DNA from: Candidatus Tanganyikabacteria bacterium
Lineage (GTDB): Bacteria > Cyanobacteriota > Sericytochromatia > S15B-MN24 > VGJW01
Direction: 5' to 3'
Assembly: GCA_016867265.1 (NCBI GenBank)
Contig: VGJW01000022.1
Span: 1-41,100 of the forward strand
Length of the DNA stretch: 41,100 bases
Shown: in pieces, positions 7,434 to 15,763 of the stretch
Position numbering within the stretch: position 1 is the first letter of the stretch
Layout: each line of letters starts with the position of its first letter
Notes under the pieces: generated by a model
Databases searched by the model: none
Told to the model about the DNA's origin: nothing
What the model saw: only the letters and a program-made list of their open reading frames with translations
Position numbers and translations under genes: made by a program

Positions 7434-7566
7434 AGACCTGCCGAGGCCTGTTTCCTGACCCCTCCCGAGGGTATAGGATCCGGGTAGCCTCTTGTGGGGC
7501 TGCTGGTTTGACGGTGCAGTTTCCATTATGTCCCTTGCCGTCAGTCCAACGTGGAGGATTCTGCGG

Positions 7567-8970
7567 ATGCGCGTCCGTTTCTGGGGAACCCGAGGTTCCA
7601 TCGCGAAACCTGGCCCCCGGACGGTGAGGTATGGCGGCAACACTTCCTGCGTCGAGGTCCGCGGGGAGGACGGTACGCTGCTGGTCCTCGACTGCGGCAC
7701 GGGGGCCCACGAATTGGGCTTTCACCTGATGGCGAACGAGCCCCAGCCCATCCGTGGCCATCTGCTGATCGGTCACACCCACTGGGACCACATTCAGGGC
7801 TTGCCCTTCTTCACGCCATTCTTCGTCCCGGGCAACGAATGGGATGTCTATGCCCCCCATGGCCTCGTCCAGGAACTGCGTGACACCCTTGCCGCCCAGA
7901 TGGACTACACGTTCTTTCCTGTCGCCCTCAATCAGTTGGGGGCGACCCTGCGCTATCACGACCTGCTCGAAGGGGAGTTTTCTGTCGGCAGTGTGCGGGT
8001 CTTGGCGCAGTACCTGAACCATCCTGCCCTGACGCTCGGGTACAGGCTCGAGGCCGATGGCTGCTCGGTCGTCTACTCGACCGACCATGAGCCGCATTCC
8101 CGCCAACTGGCCCTCGGAGAGGAATGCCTCCACGGCGAAGCCGACCGCCTCGTCAATCCCGAGGAGCGCCGTCATCTCGAGTTCATTGCCGGGGCCGACC
8201 TGCTGATCCACGATACGCAATACACGGCTGCCGAGTACCCGGCGCGTCTTGGCTGGGGGCACAGCACGCTCGAGTACGTCGTCGAGATGGCCTGTGCGGC
8301 GCGGGTTCGTCGGCTGGCGCTCTTCCACCATGACCCGATGCGGGATGACGCTGCCGTCGATGATCTGGTCCAGCGTGCCCGGGACCACGCAGCCCGAGTC
8401 GGCTCCGACCTCGAGATCTTCGCCGCCGCCGAGGGCCAGATACTCGAGTTGGGCGGGGGGGCCGGTGGGGCTACTCGTGATACCGGTCCGCTTCGCGAGG
8501 CGTGTCGCAAGTTGCCTGCCGTGCCCCGGGGCTCCGCGCTTGCGCCCTGCGTCGTCGTGGGCCTCGAGCCGGGACCTGTGCGTACGCTGCTGGTGACAGC
8601 GCTTGAGGACGAGGGCTTGCGAGTCGTCGTGGCCGGCGGAGATGCCGGGCTGCACGAGGCCGTCCATCGGGATGCTCCGTCACTCATCATCCTCAGGCAA
8701 GGAGACGCCGACACGGACCCACTTGCCTTCAGTCGTCGCCTGCGCGAGTCTGCCCTGGCCACCAGCGTGACCCCCATCTTCGTGGTGACCGATGCCGAGG
8801 ACCCCGCCCTTATTGCCGCCGGGGCCGAGGCAGGCGTGAGCGAGTGGCTGCTCCTCCCCTTCTCCGGTCCCTATGCCCGCACCAAGGTCCGGGCTTGGTT
8901 GTTGCGCGGTCGCGACGGCTGGGACAATGCGGCGAAGCCTGCCGAAGGGGCAGGCCTCACGGGCGCCTGA
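7567..8970 (+). CDS. Metallo-beta-lactamase-fold hydrolase fused to a degenerate receiver domain
   Basis: A 467-residue two-domain protein. Residues 1-295 are an MBL-fold hydrolase: FWGTRGS at the start, the metal motif HTHWDH (70-75), His152, the STDHE segment (171-175), His216 and a late His (HHDP, 254-257). The start resembles PhnP/RNase Z-like phosphodiesterases. Residues ~327-450 align with a response-regulator receiver. The phospho-acceptor Asp position reads IILRQGD, the conserved Lys is replaced (WLLLPFS), and the N-terminal acidic pair is lost, so it is probably a non-phosphorylatable ligand- or protein-binding module. Start by GGAGG 9 nt before ATG 7567. A possible promoter is TAGGAT at 7474-7479. 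Confidence 0.83.
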   Translation: MRVRFWGTRGSIAKPGPRTVRYGGNTSCVEVRGEDGTLLVLDCGTGAHELGFHLMANEPQPIRGHLLIGHTHWDHIQGLPFFTPFFVPGNEWDVYAPHGLVQELRDTLAAQMDYTFFPVALNQLGATLRYHDLLEGEFSVGSVRVLAQYLNHPALTLGYRLEADGCSVVYSTDHEPHSRQLALGEECLHGEADRLVNPEERRHLEFIAGADLLIHDTQYTAAEYPARLGWGHSTLEYVVEMACAARVRRLALFHHDPMRDDAAVDDLVQRARDHAARVGSDLEIFAAAEGQILELGGGAGGATRDTGPLREACRKLPAVPRGSALAPCVVVGLEPGPVRTLLVTALEDEGLRVVVAGGDAGLHEAVHRDAPSLIILRQGDADTDPLAFSRRLRESALATSVTPIFVVTDAEDPALIAAGAEAGVSEWLLLPFSGPYARTKVRAWLLRGRDGWDNAAKPAEGAGLTGA

Positions 8971-8977
8971 ACCGCAG

Positions 8978-10438
8978 TCAGTCCGCTGTCGGCGTTTCCA
9001 GCCAGCGGTCCACGAGAGGGCCGACGGTGGCGGGGTCTCCCTTGCCCTTTAGGGCACGCAAGACCTGACCCACCAGGAAACCCCGCACCTGGTGCTTGCC
9101 CGAGCGCCACTGGGCCACCTGGTCTGGCAGGCTCCGCAAGACTTCGTCCACGATGCGCGCGGAGGAGCCATCGTCCGGCTCGAGCCACAGGCCACGTTCA
9201 TGAGCCAGCGCTTCGGGTTCCGCCCCATGGACCAGGACATCACGGACCAGCTTGCGGAACGAGGGGGTGGCAAGCCGCTTCGCGCGGACCAGTTCAATCA
9301 GTCTGGCAAATCCCCCGGCCCTGTCGAGAACGGCTTCGGCATCGAGGCCGGCATCCGCGAGGCAGCCAAGCCCTTCGCCCAGCAGCCACCGGGCCGCGTC
9401 GCGCAACGGCGTCCCGTGTCCGACCACCGTCTCGAGCAGGTGCCAGAGCGCGGGATCCCCGGCCAACTGGTGGGCTTCGGACCGTGAGAGGCCTGCGGCC
9501 ACGCCACGCTCGCGCCGCGCTGCAGGCAACTCGGGCAGGCCTTTGCTGACTGCTGCGCGCCACGCATCGTCGAGAACCACATCCGGCAGGTCGGGGTCGG
9601 GGAAGTAGCGGTAGTCTGCCGCATCTTCCTTTGAGCGCATGGAGACGGTCGTCCCCTTGTCCTCTTGCCACAGGCGGGTTTCTTGGACAATCGGCTCCCC
9701 GGCTTCGATCCGACGAATCTGACGCTGGATCTCGCTCTCGATCGCCTTTTGAAGGAATTTGAACGAGTTGAGGTTCTTGATCTCGACGCGTGTGCCCAGA
9801 GCCAGCGTTCCGGCGGGCCGGACGGAAACGTTGGCGTCACAGCGCAATGAGCCCTCTTCGAGTCGGCCGTCGTTGACGCCCAGCGTCAGCAGGACCAGTC
9901 GCAGTTCCTGAAGGTAGAGCCGCGCCTCCTCGGCGTTGGCGAGGTCCGGAGCGCTGACAATCTCGATCAGTGGCACACCGGCCCGGTTCAGGTCGACCAG
10001 GCTGTGGGTGGCCCCAGCCAGGCCCGAAGACCCACGATGGACCAGCTTGCCCGCATCCTCCTCGAGGTGGATGCGGATGAGACGGATCCGCTTGGGGCCC
10101 TCCTCCAGCGGCAGGTCGAGATGGCCTCCGCTGACGATGGGCATGGCCAGCTGAGAAATCTGATAGCCCTTGGGCAAGTCGGGATAGAAGTAGTTCTTGC
10201 GGTCGAAGCGACTTCGGTCCGCCACGATCCCTCCCAGCGCCATGCCTGCCAGGGCCGCCATACGGACGGCCTCGGCATTGAGGACCGGAAGCGCACCGGG
10301 CATGCCGGCGCAGACCGGGCAGACCTGGCTATTGGGGGGCTGGCCGAAGGTCGTGGGGCAGCCGCAGAAAATCTTGGTCCGGGTGGCCAACTCGGCGTGG
10401 ACCTCGAGACCGATGACGGCTTCCCATGGGGTGCTCAA
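8978..10438 (-). CDS. gatB: Asp-tRNA(Asn)/Glu-tRNA(Gln) amidotransferase subunit B
   Basis: A 486-residue GatB. It carries the signature WEAVIGLEVHAELATRTKIF, paired cysteines FCGC (25, 27) and CPVC (40, 43) that bind zinc in the family, and the kinase cradle (FDRKNYFYPDLPKGYQISQ, LRCDANVS, EIKNLNSF). The C-terminal tail/YqeY domain closes with VRGFLVGQVLRALKGKGDP. It phosphorylates mischarged Glu-tRNA(Gln) or Asp-tRNA(Asn) before transamidation. The start is TTG 10438, overlapping the gatA stop (TTGA); no nearer ATG fits the conserved N-terminus. gatC is not in the window. Confidence 0.95.
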   Translation of the reverse strand: MSTPWEAVIGLEVHAELATRTKIFCGCPTTFGQPPNSQVCPVCAGMPGALPVLNAEAVRMAALAGMALGGIVADRSRFDRKNYFYPDLPKGYQISQLAMPIVSGGHLDLPLEEGPKRIRLIRIHLEEDAGKLVHRGSSGLAGATHSLVDLNRAGVPLIEIVSAPDLANAEEARLYLQELRLVLLTLGVNDGRLEEGSLRCDANVSVRPAGTLALGTRVEIKNLNSFKFLQKAIESEIQRQIRRIEAGEPIVQETRLWQEDKGTTVSMRSKEDAADYRYFPDPDLPDVVLDDAWRAAVSKGLPELPAARRERGVAAGLSRSEAHQLAGDPALWHLLETVVGHGTPLRDAARWLLGEGLGCLADAGLDAEAVLDRAGGFARLIELVRAKRLATPSFRKLVRDVLVHGAEPEALAHERGLWLEPDDGSSARIVDEVLRSLPDQVAQWRSGKHQVRGFLVGQVLRALKGKGDPATVGPLVDRWLETPTAD

Positions 10439-11919
10439 GCGCGGGTCCCCCCCGCGAGCGGCTGAAGATCCCAGGCGACGGGCGGTCGCGCCGTCCACCA
10501 CGGATGGGCGCGCTCGTAGGCATGGCCTGCATCGAGGATGATGGCCTCGCCGCCTCGTGGTCCCTGCAACTGCATGCCGATGGGCAATCCCTTGCGGTCG
10601 AAGCCGCAGGGGACGGACAGGGCAGGAAGTCCGGCCAGGTTGGCCCCGACCGTCGCGACATCCGAGAGGACCATGGCCAGCGGGTCGTCCAAGCGGCTGC
10701 CGAGCGGGAACGCGGTCGTCGGACTGGTGCACGACAGCAGCACGTCCACATCGCGGAACACGCGGTCATGGGCCTCGGTCAGCAGTTGCCGGACCTTGCG
10801 GGCACGGCCATGGTAGGCCTCTTGGTGGCCTGCCGAGAGGGCGAAGGTGCCCAGCAGTATCCGCCGTTTCACTTCGGCGCCGAAGCCTTCGGAGCGGGTA
10901 CGTTCCAGCGTGCCCCCAAGGTCGTCGGCTTCCCGCCGCAGGCCGAAGCGCATGCCCTCGAAGCGGGACAGGTTGCTCGAGACCTCGGCCGTGGCCAGAA
11001 GGTAATACGTCGGGATGGCCCACGCCAACTCGGGCATGGCGACGGGGACCAACGTGCATCCGGCCGCTTCGTACCAGGCCATGGCCTTCGCCAGCGCTTC
11101 GGCAACCTCCGGCTGGAGGCCCGGCCCCTCGACCAGACGGGTCAGCACCCCGATGCGCATGCCGGCGATGGGTCGGGGGGCCCAAGTCCACGGACCCTCG
11201 TCCATGCACGTGGCATCACGGCTGTCCGGGCCAGCCACGACCTCGAGCACGCGCGCGGCGTCGGCCACCGTGCGGGCCAGAGGCCCCATCTGGTCCAGGC
11301 TGCTGCCGTAGGCCACGAGTCCGTAACGGGAGACCCTGCCATAGGTGGGTTTCAGGCCGACGACGCCGCACAGCGCCGCCGGTTGCCGAATGGAACCGCC
11401 CGTATCGCTGCCGATGGCCACTTGCACCATGCCGGTGGCCACGGCTGCTGCAGCTCCCCCGGAGGATCCTCCGGGCACGCAACCCAGTTGCCAGGGGTTG
11501 CGCGTCGGTCCGAAGGCGCTGGTCTCGGTGGACGAGCCCATGCCGAACTCGTCCATGTTGGTCTTGCCGACGAGCACGGCTCCGGCTGCTTCGAGGCGCC
11601 GGACCACCGTGGCGTCATAGGGAGGGGCCCAGCCCGTCAACATGCGGCTGGCACACGTCGTGGGCTCGCCCGCGCGGCAGATGTTGTCCTTGAGCGCGAT
11701 GGCCACCCCGTGCAGGGGGCCGGCCGGCGGGGCCTCGTCGAGCTGGCGCGCCCGCGCGAGAGCGCGTTCCGCCGAGACATGCACCATGGCCCCGAGGCTG
11801 GCGTCCATGCGGATGACGCGATCGAGCGCCTCGCGCGTGGCCCCGCGGGCCGTCAGGTCTCCGGCCGCCACGACCCCGACGAGGCTTGCGGCAGTCTCGA
11901 GGGTGGCATCCCCGTCCAT
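10435..11919 (-). CDS. gatA: Asp-tRNA(Asn)/Glu-tRNA(Gln) amidotransferase subunit A
   Basis: A 494-residue amidase-signature enzyme that frees ammonia from glutamine for GatB. The Ser-cisSer-Lys triad is Lys77 (ALKDN), Ser152 in GGSSGG and Ser176 in DTGGSIRQP, matching the family spacing. The end of the substrate site (LPALSVPCGFD, GLPIGMQLQGP) is intact. The start may be ATG 11919 or GTG 11925, since TAGAAT lies 5 nt before the GTG; both give nearly the same protein. The pair gatA-gatB without gatC is normal in many genomes, with gatC located elsewhere. Confidence 0.95.
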   Translation of the reverse strand: MDGDATLETAASLVGVVAAGDLTARGATREALDRVIRMDASLGAMVHVSAERALARARQLDEAPPAGPLHGVAIALKDNICRAGEPTTCASRMLTGWAPPYDATVVRRLEAAGAVLVGKTNMDEFGMGSSTETSAFGPTRNPWQLGCVPGGSSGGAAAAVATGMVQVAIGSDTGGSIRQPAALCGVVGLKPTYGRVSRYGLVAYGSSLDQMGPLARTVADAARVLEVVAGPDSRDATCMDEGPWTWAPRPIAGMRIGVLTRLVEGPGLQPEVAEALAKAMAWYEAAGCTLVPVAMPELAWAIPTYYLLATAEVSSNLSRFEGMRFGLRREADDLGGTLERTRSEGFGAEVKRRILLGTFALSAGHQEAYHGRARKVRQLLTEAHDRVFRDVDVLLSCTSPTTAFPLGSRLDDPLAMVLSDVATVGANLAGLPALSVPCGFDRKGLPIGMQLQGPRGGEAIILDAGHAYERAHPWWTARPPVAWDLQPLAGGTRA

Positions 11920-11930
11920 GTTCACGCCCC

Positions 11931-11936
11931 ATTCTA
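11931..11936 (-). promoter_or_regulatory. -10 box of gatA-gatB
   Basis: TAGAAT on minus, 5 nt before a GTG (11925) and 11 nt before the ATG (11919) of gatA. It fits the close -10/start spacing seen at many genes here. Confidence 0.45.
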
Positions 11937-11945
11937 GGGCAAGAC

Positions 11946-11971
11946 GGCCGCCTCGACGTGCCAAGGCGGCC
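11946..11971 (-). terminator. Hairpin after the KGG-protein gene
   Basis: The arms GGCCGCCT and AGGCGGCC form an 8-bp stem with a 10-nt loop, starting 11 nt beyond the KGG-protein stop on minus and followed by GTCTT. It is a weak U-tract, so a terminator or attenuator is inferred. Confidence 0.5.
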
Positions 11972-11982
11972 GGCCCGGATCC

Positions 11983-12216
11983 TCAGCACTTCGGTGGCGC
12001 CTTCTTCCGGCCCTGACGGGTCGATGAGCCGCCCTTGCGCCCAATCGCCGAGAAGAACTCCGGCCCGTATTTGGCCTTGGTGGCCTGCCCACTCTTCTGG
12101 CCAATCTCCTGGAAGAAGGCCTCGCCTCGTTCTTCCTTGACGGTCTCCCCGCCCTTGCGTCCGGCTTCGACCATCCTCGGGTCTCCCTTGGCCGGTCCCG
12201 GCTTGTTGCCGATCAT
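11983..12216 (-). CDS. Small KGG-repeat (GsiB-like) stress protein
   Basis: A 77-residue, highly hydrophilic Gly/Lys-rich protein made of three imperfect repeats. Each resembles E-x-G-x-KGG-E-T-V-K ... G-x-x-F-F-x-x-I-G: AGRKGGETVKEERGEAFFQEI, IGQKSGQATKAKYGPEFFSA and IGRKGGSSTRQGRKKAP. This is the KGG/con-10 motif of general-stress and desiccation proteins such as GsiB. ATG 12216 follows AAAGGGGA with suitable spacing; the open frame further upstream has biased, unlikely composition. Expression is probably stress-linked in the family, but no promoter is obvious here. Confidence 0.85.
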   Translation of the reverse strand: MIGNKPGPAKGDPRMVEAGRKGGETVKEERGEAFFQEIGQKSGQATKAKYGPEFFSAIGRKGGSSTRQGRKKAPPKC

Positions 12217-12416
12217 CTCTGTTCCCCTTTCCGCGGGCGCGGCCCGGGCCTTCGGGGGATTTGGCGTGCTGGACCGGGCCCGAGGGTCCGGAAGGTTGTG
12301 TGTGCTGGCGCATCGGGCCTGCCTGGCCCTCCTGTCCCGCCGACTGCATCCTGTCAGGGCGCTGCCCGGTGGGCCCTGTCCACGATGGACGGGGGTGGCT
12401 GGGCATGTCGGGACGG

Positions 12417-12422
12417 TACACT
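12417..12422 (+). promoter_or_regulatory. -10 box of the lipid kinase gene
   Basis: TACACT followed by 7 nt and then ATG 12430, again consistent with a leaderless transcript. It is a weaker match to TATAAT than the other sites listed. Confidence 0.35.
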
Positions 12423-12429
12423 GGACGGC

Positions 12430-13389
12430 ATGGAAGCGATGGAGCCCCGAATCTACTGGACGACGCGGCCGTCCGGTGCCGAACCGGGCCGGCGCGCCTG
12501 CCTCATTCACAACCCCAAGGCAGGGCCGCTGACCGGCAAGTCGGATTGGGATCGCTTCGTCGCACCGTTGCGTGCCCGGGGCTGGGAGCTGGCGGTGGTG
12601 CCTACGCGCCAGGCAGGCGATGGCGAGGTCATCGCCCGCCAGGCCCTCGCGGACGGGGCCGAGGCCATCCTCGTCGCCGGGGGAGACGGCAGCATGAACG
12701 AGGTCCTTCCGGTGCTGGTGGGGACCGATGTTCCGCTGGGGATTTTGCCCGTGGGGACGGCCAATGTCCTCGCGCGGGAACTGGGCATTACCACCGATCT
12801 CAACCGCGCCTTGGCGGCCATCGTGGAGGGCGGGACCCGGCGCATCGACGTGGGGCGCCTGATGCGCCCGGGCGAGCCTGACCGCTTCTTCTGCGCGATG
12901 ACGGGCGTCGGATTCGATGCCGTGAGCATGATGGGTGAGGACCTGAGGTTGCTCAAGGAGCGCCTCGGGCGGGGTGCCTTCGCGCTGACGGCGATGCGGA
13001 CCAGCCTGCATCACCGTCCCTCGCGACTGACGCTCGAGGTCGACGGGAAGCGCCAGCGCAAGCTGGTCTACATGATGATCGTGGCCAATACCGCCTTCTA
13101 TGGCGTGGACTTCCTCAAGGTCACGCCCGAGGCCAGCGTTTCCGACGGTGTCCTGGACGTCGCCATCCTGCGATCACGGTCATTCCTCGAGGCTTGGCGC
13201 GACTTCTTCGGTATCGCCTTGGGCAGGGTCCGGAATCTGCCGACCTACGAGACGCTGCGGTGCAGGAGGCTGACCATCCGGTCGGGCAAGCCCGTGCCTT
13301 TCCAGGTCGATGGTGACTTGGTCGGGACCACCCCCGTGACGCTCGAGGTGGTGCCCTCGGGGCTGCGGGTCTTCGCCCCGGGGTGCTGA
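12430..13389 (+). CDS. Diacylglycerol kinase-family lipid kinase (YegS/DgkB-like)
   Basis: A 319-residue soluble lipid kinase. Motifs are NPKAG (28-32), the nucleotide-binding GGDGSMNE (84-91), PVGTANVLARELG (107-119) and the C-terminal beta-rich lipid-binding half ending VDGDLVG and VVPSGLRVFAP. It phosphorylates diacylglycerol or a related lipid in membrane turnover; the exact substrate is not evident. The start at 12430 (MEAMEP) is preferred because of the TACACT box and because upstream in-frame codons give Gly/Trp-rich unlikely sequence. Its 3' end comes 26 bp before the deoxynucleoside kinase gene. Confidence 0.9.
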   Translation: MEAMEPRIYWTTRPSGAEPGRRACLIHNPKAGPLTGKSDWDRFVAPLRARGWELAVVPTRQAGDGEVIARQALADGAEAILVAGGDGSMNEVLPVLVGTDVPLGILPVGTANVLARELGITTDLNRALAAIVEGGTRRIDVGRLMRPGEPDRFFCAMTGVGFDAVSMMGEDLRLLKERLGRGAFALTAMRTSLHHRPSRLTLEVDGKRQRKLVYMMIVANTAFYGVDFLKVTPEASVSDGVLDVAILRSRSFLEAWRDFFGIALGRVRNLPTYETLRCRRLTIRSGKPVPFQVDGDLVGTTPVTLEVVPSGLRVFAPGC

Positions 13390-13399
13390 CGGGTCCGGA

Positions 13400-13408
13400 T
13401 GCTACGAT
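13400..13408 (+). promoter_or_regulatory. Extended -10 promoter of the deoxynucleoside kinase gene
   Basis: TGC-TACGAT, then 7 nt (GGAGCCC), then ATG 13416. This spacing favours 13416 as a leaderless start over ATG 13407, whose ATG overlaps the -10 box. Confidence 0.5.
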
Positions 13409-13415
13409 GGAGCCC

Positions 13416-14075
13416 ATGGCCGGACGCAAGACCTTCATCGCCATTGCCGGGAACATCGGCTCCGGCAAGAGCAGCCTGACGCGGTGGCTGGCCGATCGCC
13501 TCGGCTATGAGGCCTGTTTCGAGGTCGTCGACGACAACCCGTACCTCGATGATTTTTACCGGGACATGAAGACCTGGAGCTTTCACACGCAGGTCTACTT
13601 TCTCTCCCGGCGTTTCGAGAACCATCGCCGTATCACCGAGGGAGATCGTTCCGTGGTGCAGGACCGCAGCATCTACGAGGACTCCGTCATCTTCGCCCGC
13701 AATCTGCACGACCAGGGGATGATGAGCGACCGTGACTATGACAACTATCAAGACCTTTACAGGACGATGGCCAACTTTTTCCAGCCACCCGACCTGTTGC
13801 TCTACCTGAAGTGCTCGGTACCGACCTTGATGCGCCGAATCGCCAAGCGGGGCCGTAGCTACGAGCAGGAGATCCCCCGCGACTATATCGCCCAGCTCAA
13901 TGACCTCTACGACGAGTGGGTCGAAGGTTTCGACGGCGCTCCCAAGCTCGTCCTGCCCGGGGATGACCTCGACTTCGTTTCGTCCTGGATGGACTTCAGC
14001 TTCATTCTGGACATGATCGACGCCATGAGGGTCGACCCGGATCGTCTTCAGGCCTCCCTGTTCGCGCAGCGTTGA
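13416..14075 (+). CDS. Deoxynucleoside kinase
   Basis: A 219-residue dNK/dGK-family kinase that phosphorylates deoxynucleosides in salvage. Motifs are the P-loop GNIGSGKS (12-19), an E-x-x-DDNPYLDDFY segment, Arg-rich substrate and lid residues with DRSIYED (83-89), and IAKRGRSYEQEIPRDYI in the LID region. The protein resembles bacterial dAK/dGK types more than thymidine kinase; substrate preference is not certain. A longer start (ATG 13407) is possible. It sits between a lipid kinase and surE, a nucleotidase, giving a loose nucleotide-metabolism theme. Confidence 0.9.
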   Translation: MAGRKTFIAIAGNIGSGKSSLTRWLADRLGYEACFEVVDDNPYLDDFYRDMKTWSFHTQVYFLSRRFENHRRITEGDRSVVQDRSIYEDSVIFARNLHDQGMMSDRDYDNYQDLYRTMANFFQPPDLLLYLKCSVPTLMRRIAKRGRSYEQEIPRDYIAQLNDLYDEWVEGFDGAPKLVLPGDDLDFVSSWMDFSFILDMIDAMRVDPDRLQASLFAQR

Positions 14076-14087
14076 GTTCCGATGGCG

Positions 14088-14096
14088 TGGTAGGAT
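14088..14096 (+). promoter_or_regulatory. Extended -10 promoter of surE
   Basis: TGG-TAGGAT, then exactly 6 nt, then the GTG start of surE (14103). This is one of the clearest leaderless arrangements in the window. Confidence 0.55.
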
Positions 14097-14102
14097 GCCA
14101 CC

Positions 14103-14921
14103 GTGCGCATCCTGGTCTCGAACGACGACGGCATCCACGCCCCGGGCATCCAGATCCTGGCGTCGACGCTGGCCTTGGAACACGAAGTCCATGTGGTTGC
14201 GCCCGATCGCGAGCGCAGCGCCACGGGCCACGCCCTGACGCTGCACAAGCCCTTGCGTCTTGAGGAAGTGCCCATCGAGGGGACGGCGTCGAGCCGGTGC
14301 GTGAACGGCACCCCTGCCGACTGCGTCAAGCTGGCGCTGGGCGCCCTGATGGTCGACCACATGCCCGATCTCGTCGTCAGTGGCATCAACCGCGGACCCA
14401 ACTTGGGCGTCGACGTCATCTACTCGGGCACGGTTTCGGCTGCCGTTGAGGGCACCATCCTGCTCGGTCGGCCTTGCGTGGCCATCTCGCTCGCCAGTTT
14501 CAGCGACCTCGGTTACGAAAAAGGGGCGCTCTTCGCCCTCGATCTCGTGCGCGAACTCGCGGGCAGGACCCTGCCCCGGGCCGTCCTGCTCAACGTCAAC
14601 GTCCCGGCTGTCGAGATCGGCGACATTGCCGGCGTGCGCGTCACCCGTCTGGGGCAGCGTCGCTACAACGACGCCTTCGAGCGCCGCGTCGATCCTCGGG
14701 GCAAGGTCTACTACTGGCTCGCGGGCGAGGCCGAGGACCTTCACGAGGCGCCGGATACCGATGTCACGGCCATTCGTGACAACTGCATCTCGGTGACGCC
14801 CATTCACTATGACCTGACGCATGCGGGCAGCCTCCCCGACATGGCGGACTGGCGCCTGCCGGTGCCCCGTCCCGTGGGCGTGCCCGTGGAGGGCGGTCGG
14901 ACCGACACGCGGGGGCACTAA
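14103..14921 (+). CDS. surE: 5'/3'-nucleotidase SurE
   Basis: A 272-residue SurE phosphatase that hydrolyses nucleoside 5'- and 3'-monophosphates with a divalent metal. NDDG at 7-10 carries the metal-binding Asp pair; GIHAPGIQ, DRERSATGHALTLH, NGTPADCVKL and SGINRGPNLGVDVIYSGTV are all family signatures. The start is GTG, giving the canonical MRILVSNDDG N-terminus. The stop (TAA 14919-14921) directly abuts the GTG of the next gene, so the two are co-translated. Confidence 0.95.
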   Translation: MRILVSNDDGIHAPGIQILASTLALEHEVHVVAPDRERSATGHALTLHKPLRLEEVPIEGTASSRCVNGTPADCVKLALGALMVDHMPDLVVSGINRGPNLGVDVIYSGTVSAAVEGTILLGRPCVAISLASFSDLGYEKGALFALDLVRELAGRTLPRAVLLNVNVPAVEIGDIAGVRVTRLGQRRYNDAFERRVDPRGKVYYWLAGEAEDLHEAPDTDVTAIRDNCISVTPIHYDLTHAGSLPDMADWRLPVPRPVGVPVEGGRTDTRGH

Positions 14922-15692
14922 GTGACGCCACGGATCGGGGTCACGTGGGGGACGGCCGTCACCGAGGAGCAGTGGCCCAAGCTCGAGCGCTACGCCACAA
15001 GCTTGCTGGCTGCCGGTGCCCGGCCCGTCGCGGTCTTGCCGCCGGCGTGGGGCGGGCTGGCGCGTGCGGCCCTGGCGCATCGCGGTTCCGGCTACGTCGA
15101 GGTCCTCGAAGGTGCCGATGCCGATGCCTGTGACGGCTGGGTGCTCGCGGGCGGTCCGGATGTCGCGCCTCGTCACTATGGCGAGGACGTTTCCACGGAG
15201 ACCGTCAAGGTGGATGGCCCTCGGGACGACCTGGAACTGCCGTTGGCGCGCGCCATCCTGCGCGAGGGCCGGCCCGTGCTCGGGGTGTGCCGGGGCTTTC
15301 AGTTGCTCAATGTCATTTGCGGGGGTGGCCTGATTCAGGATCTCCCCAGCCAGTTGCCGGGCGTCATCGAGCATCGCGAGGGCGCCGTCCACGTGCTCGA
15401 GGTCGCGTCGGGTTCGCGGCTCGCAGCGTGGACCGCGGGACGGGAGCTTGCCGTCAATTCCTGGCACCATCAGGGCACGACGGATGCGCGTCGTCTGGCG
15501 CCGGGTCTGCGCGCCGTCGCGTGGACTCGGGACGGTCTGGTCGAGGCGTTCGAGGATGCGGGTGCCGTCTCGGACGCCTTCGTGTATGGCGTCCAGTGGC
15601 ACCCCGAGCGCCCTGACGATGCGGACAGCGACGTGGCGCGTGCCGTGTCGGCGGCGTTGTTCGGGGCACTCGTGGCGGCCTGCCGTCCCTGA
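14922..15692 (+). CDS. Class I glutamine amidotransferase-like gamma-glutamyl hydrolase (peptidase C26)
   Basis: A 256-residue protein of the PuuD/gamma-glutamyl-GABA hydrolase type. The nucleophile is Cys123 in LGVCRGFQLLN, with His227 and Glu229 in QWHPE completing the triad. AGGPDVAPRHYGE (76-88) and NSWHHQG are typical of the C26 family. It cleaves gamma-glutamyl bonds; the physiological substrate (gamma-glutamyl-GABA or another) cannot be determined. The GTG start follows the surE stop with no gap, and no ribosome-binding site of its own is evident, consistent with coupled translation. Confidence 0.87.
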   Translation: MTPRIGVTWGTAVTEEQWPKLERYATSLLAAGARPVAVLPPAWGGLARAALAHRGSGYVEVLEGADADACDGWVLAGGPDVAPRHYGEDVSTETVKVDGPRDDLELPLARAILREGRPVLGVCRGFQLLNVICGGGLIQDLPSQLPGVIEHREGAVHVLEVASGSRLAAWTAGRELAVNSWHHQGTTDARRLAPGLRAVAWTRDGLVEAFEDAGAVSDAFVYGVQWHPERPDDADSDVARAVSAALFGALVAACRP

Positions 15693-15720
15693 CGTCACGG
15701 CGCCGCGGCGCCTTGGGCTC

Positions 15721-15729
15721 TGCTACAAT
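15721..15729 (+). promoter_or_regulatory. Extended -10 promoter of tig-clpP-clpX
   Basis: TGC-TACAAT. Transcription would begin near 15736, giving a leader of about 28 nt that contains GGGAG (15751-15755) before the TTG start at 15764. An ATG at 15728 overlaps this -10 box and is unlikely to be used. Confidence 0.5.
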
Positions 15730-15763
15730 GAGCGGGTCATCCGGTTTTTTGGGAGCAGGCACC

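Noticed and set aside
6523-8667. 714-residue minus-strand open frame
   Set aside because: Antisense to the ZIP and MBL-fold genes, with low-complexity Arg/Pro-rich sequence and no family motif.
12223-13014. Long minus-strand open frame containing the KGG protein
   Set aside because: Only the last 77 residues have repeat structure and a ribosome-binding site; the upstream part overlaps the lipid kinase on the other strand.
13245-15698. 817-residue minus-strand open frame
   Set aside because: It is antisense to the deoxynucleoside kinase, surE and amidohydrolase genes, a common artefact of GC-rich coding bias; no domain is visible.
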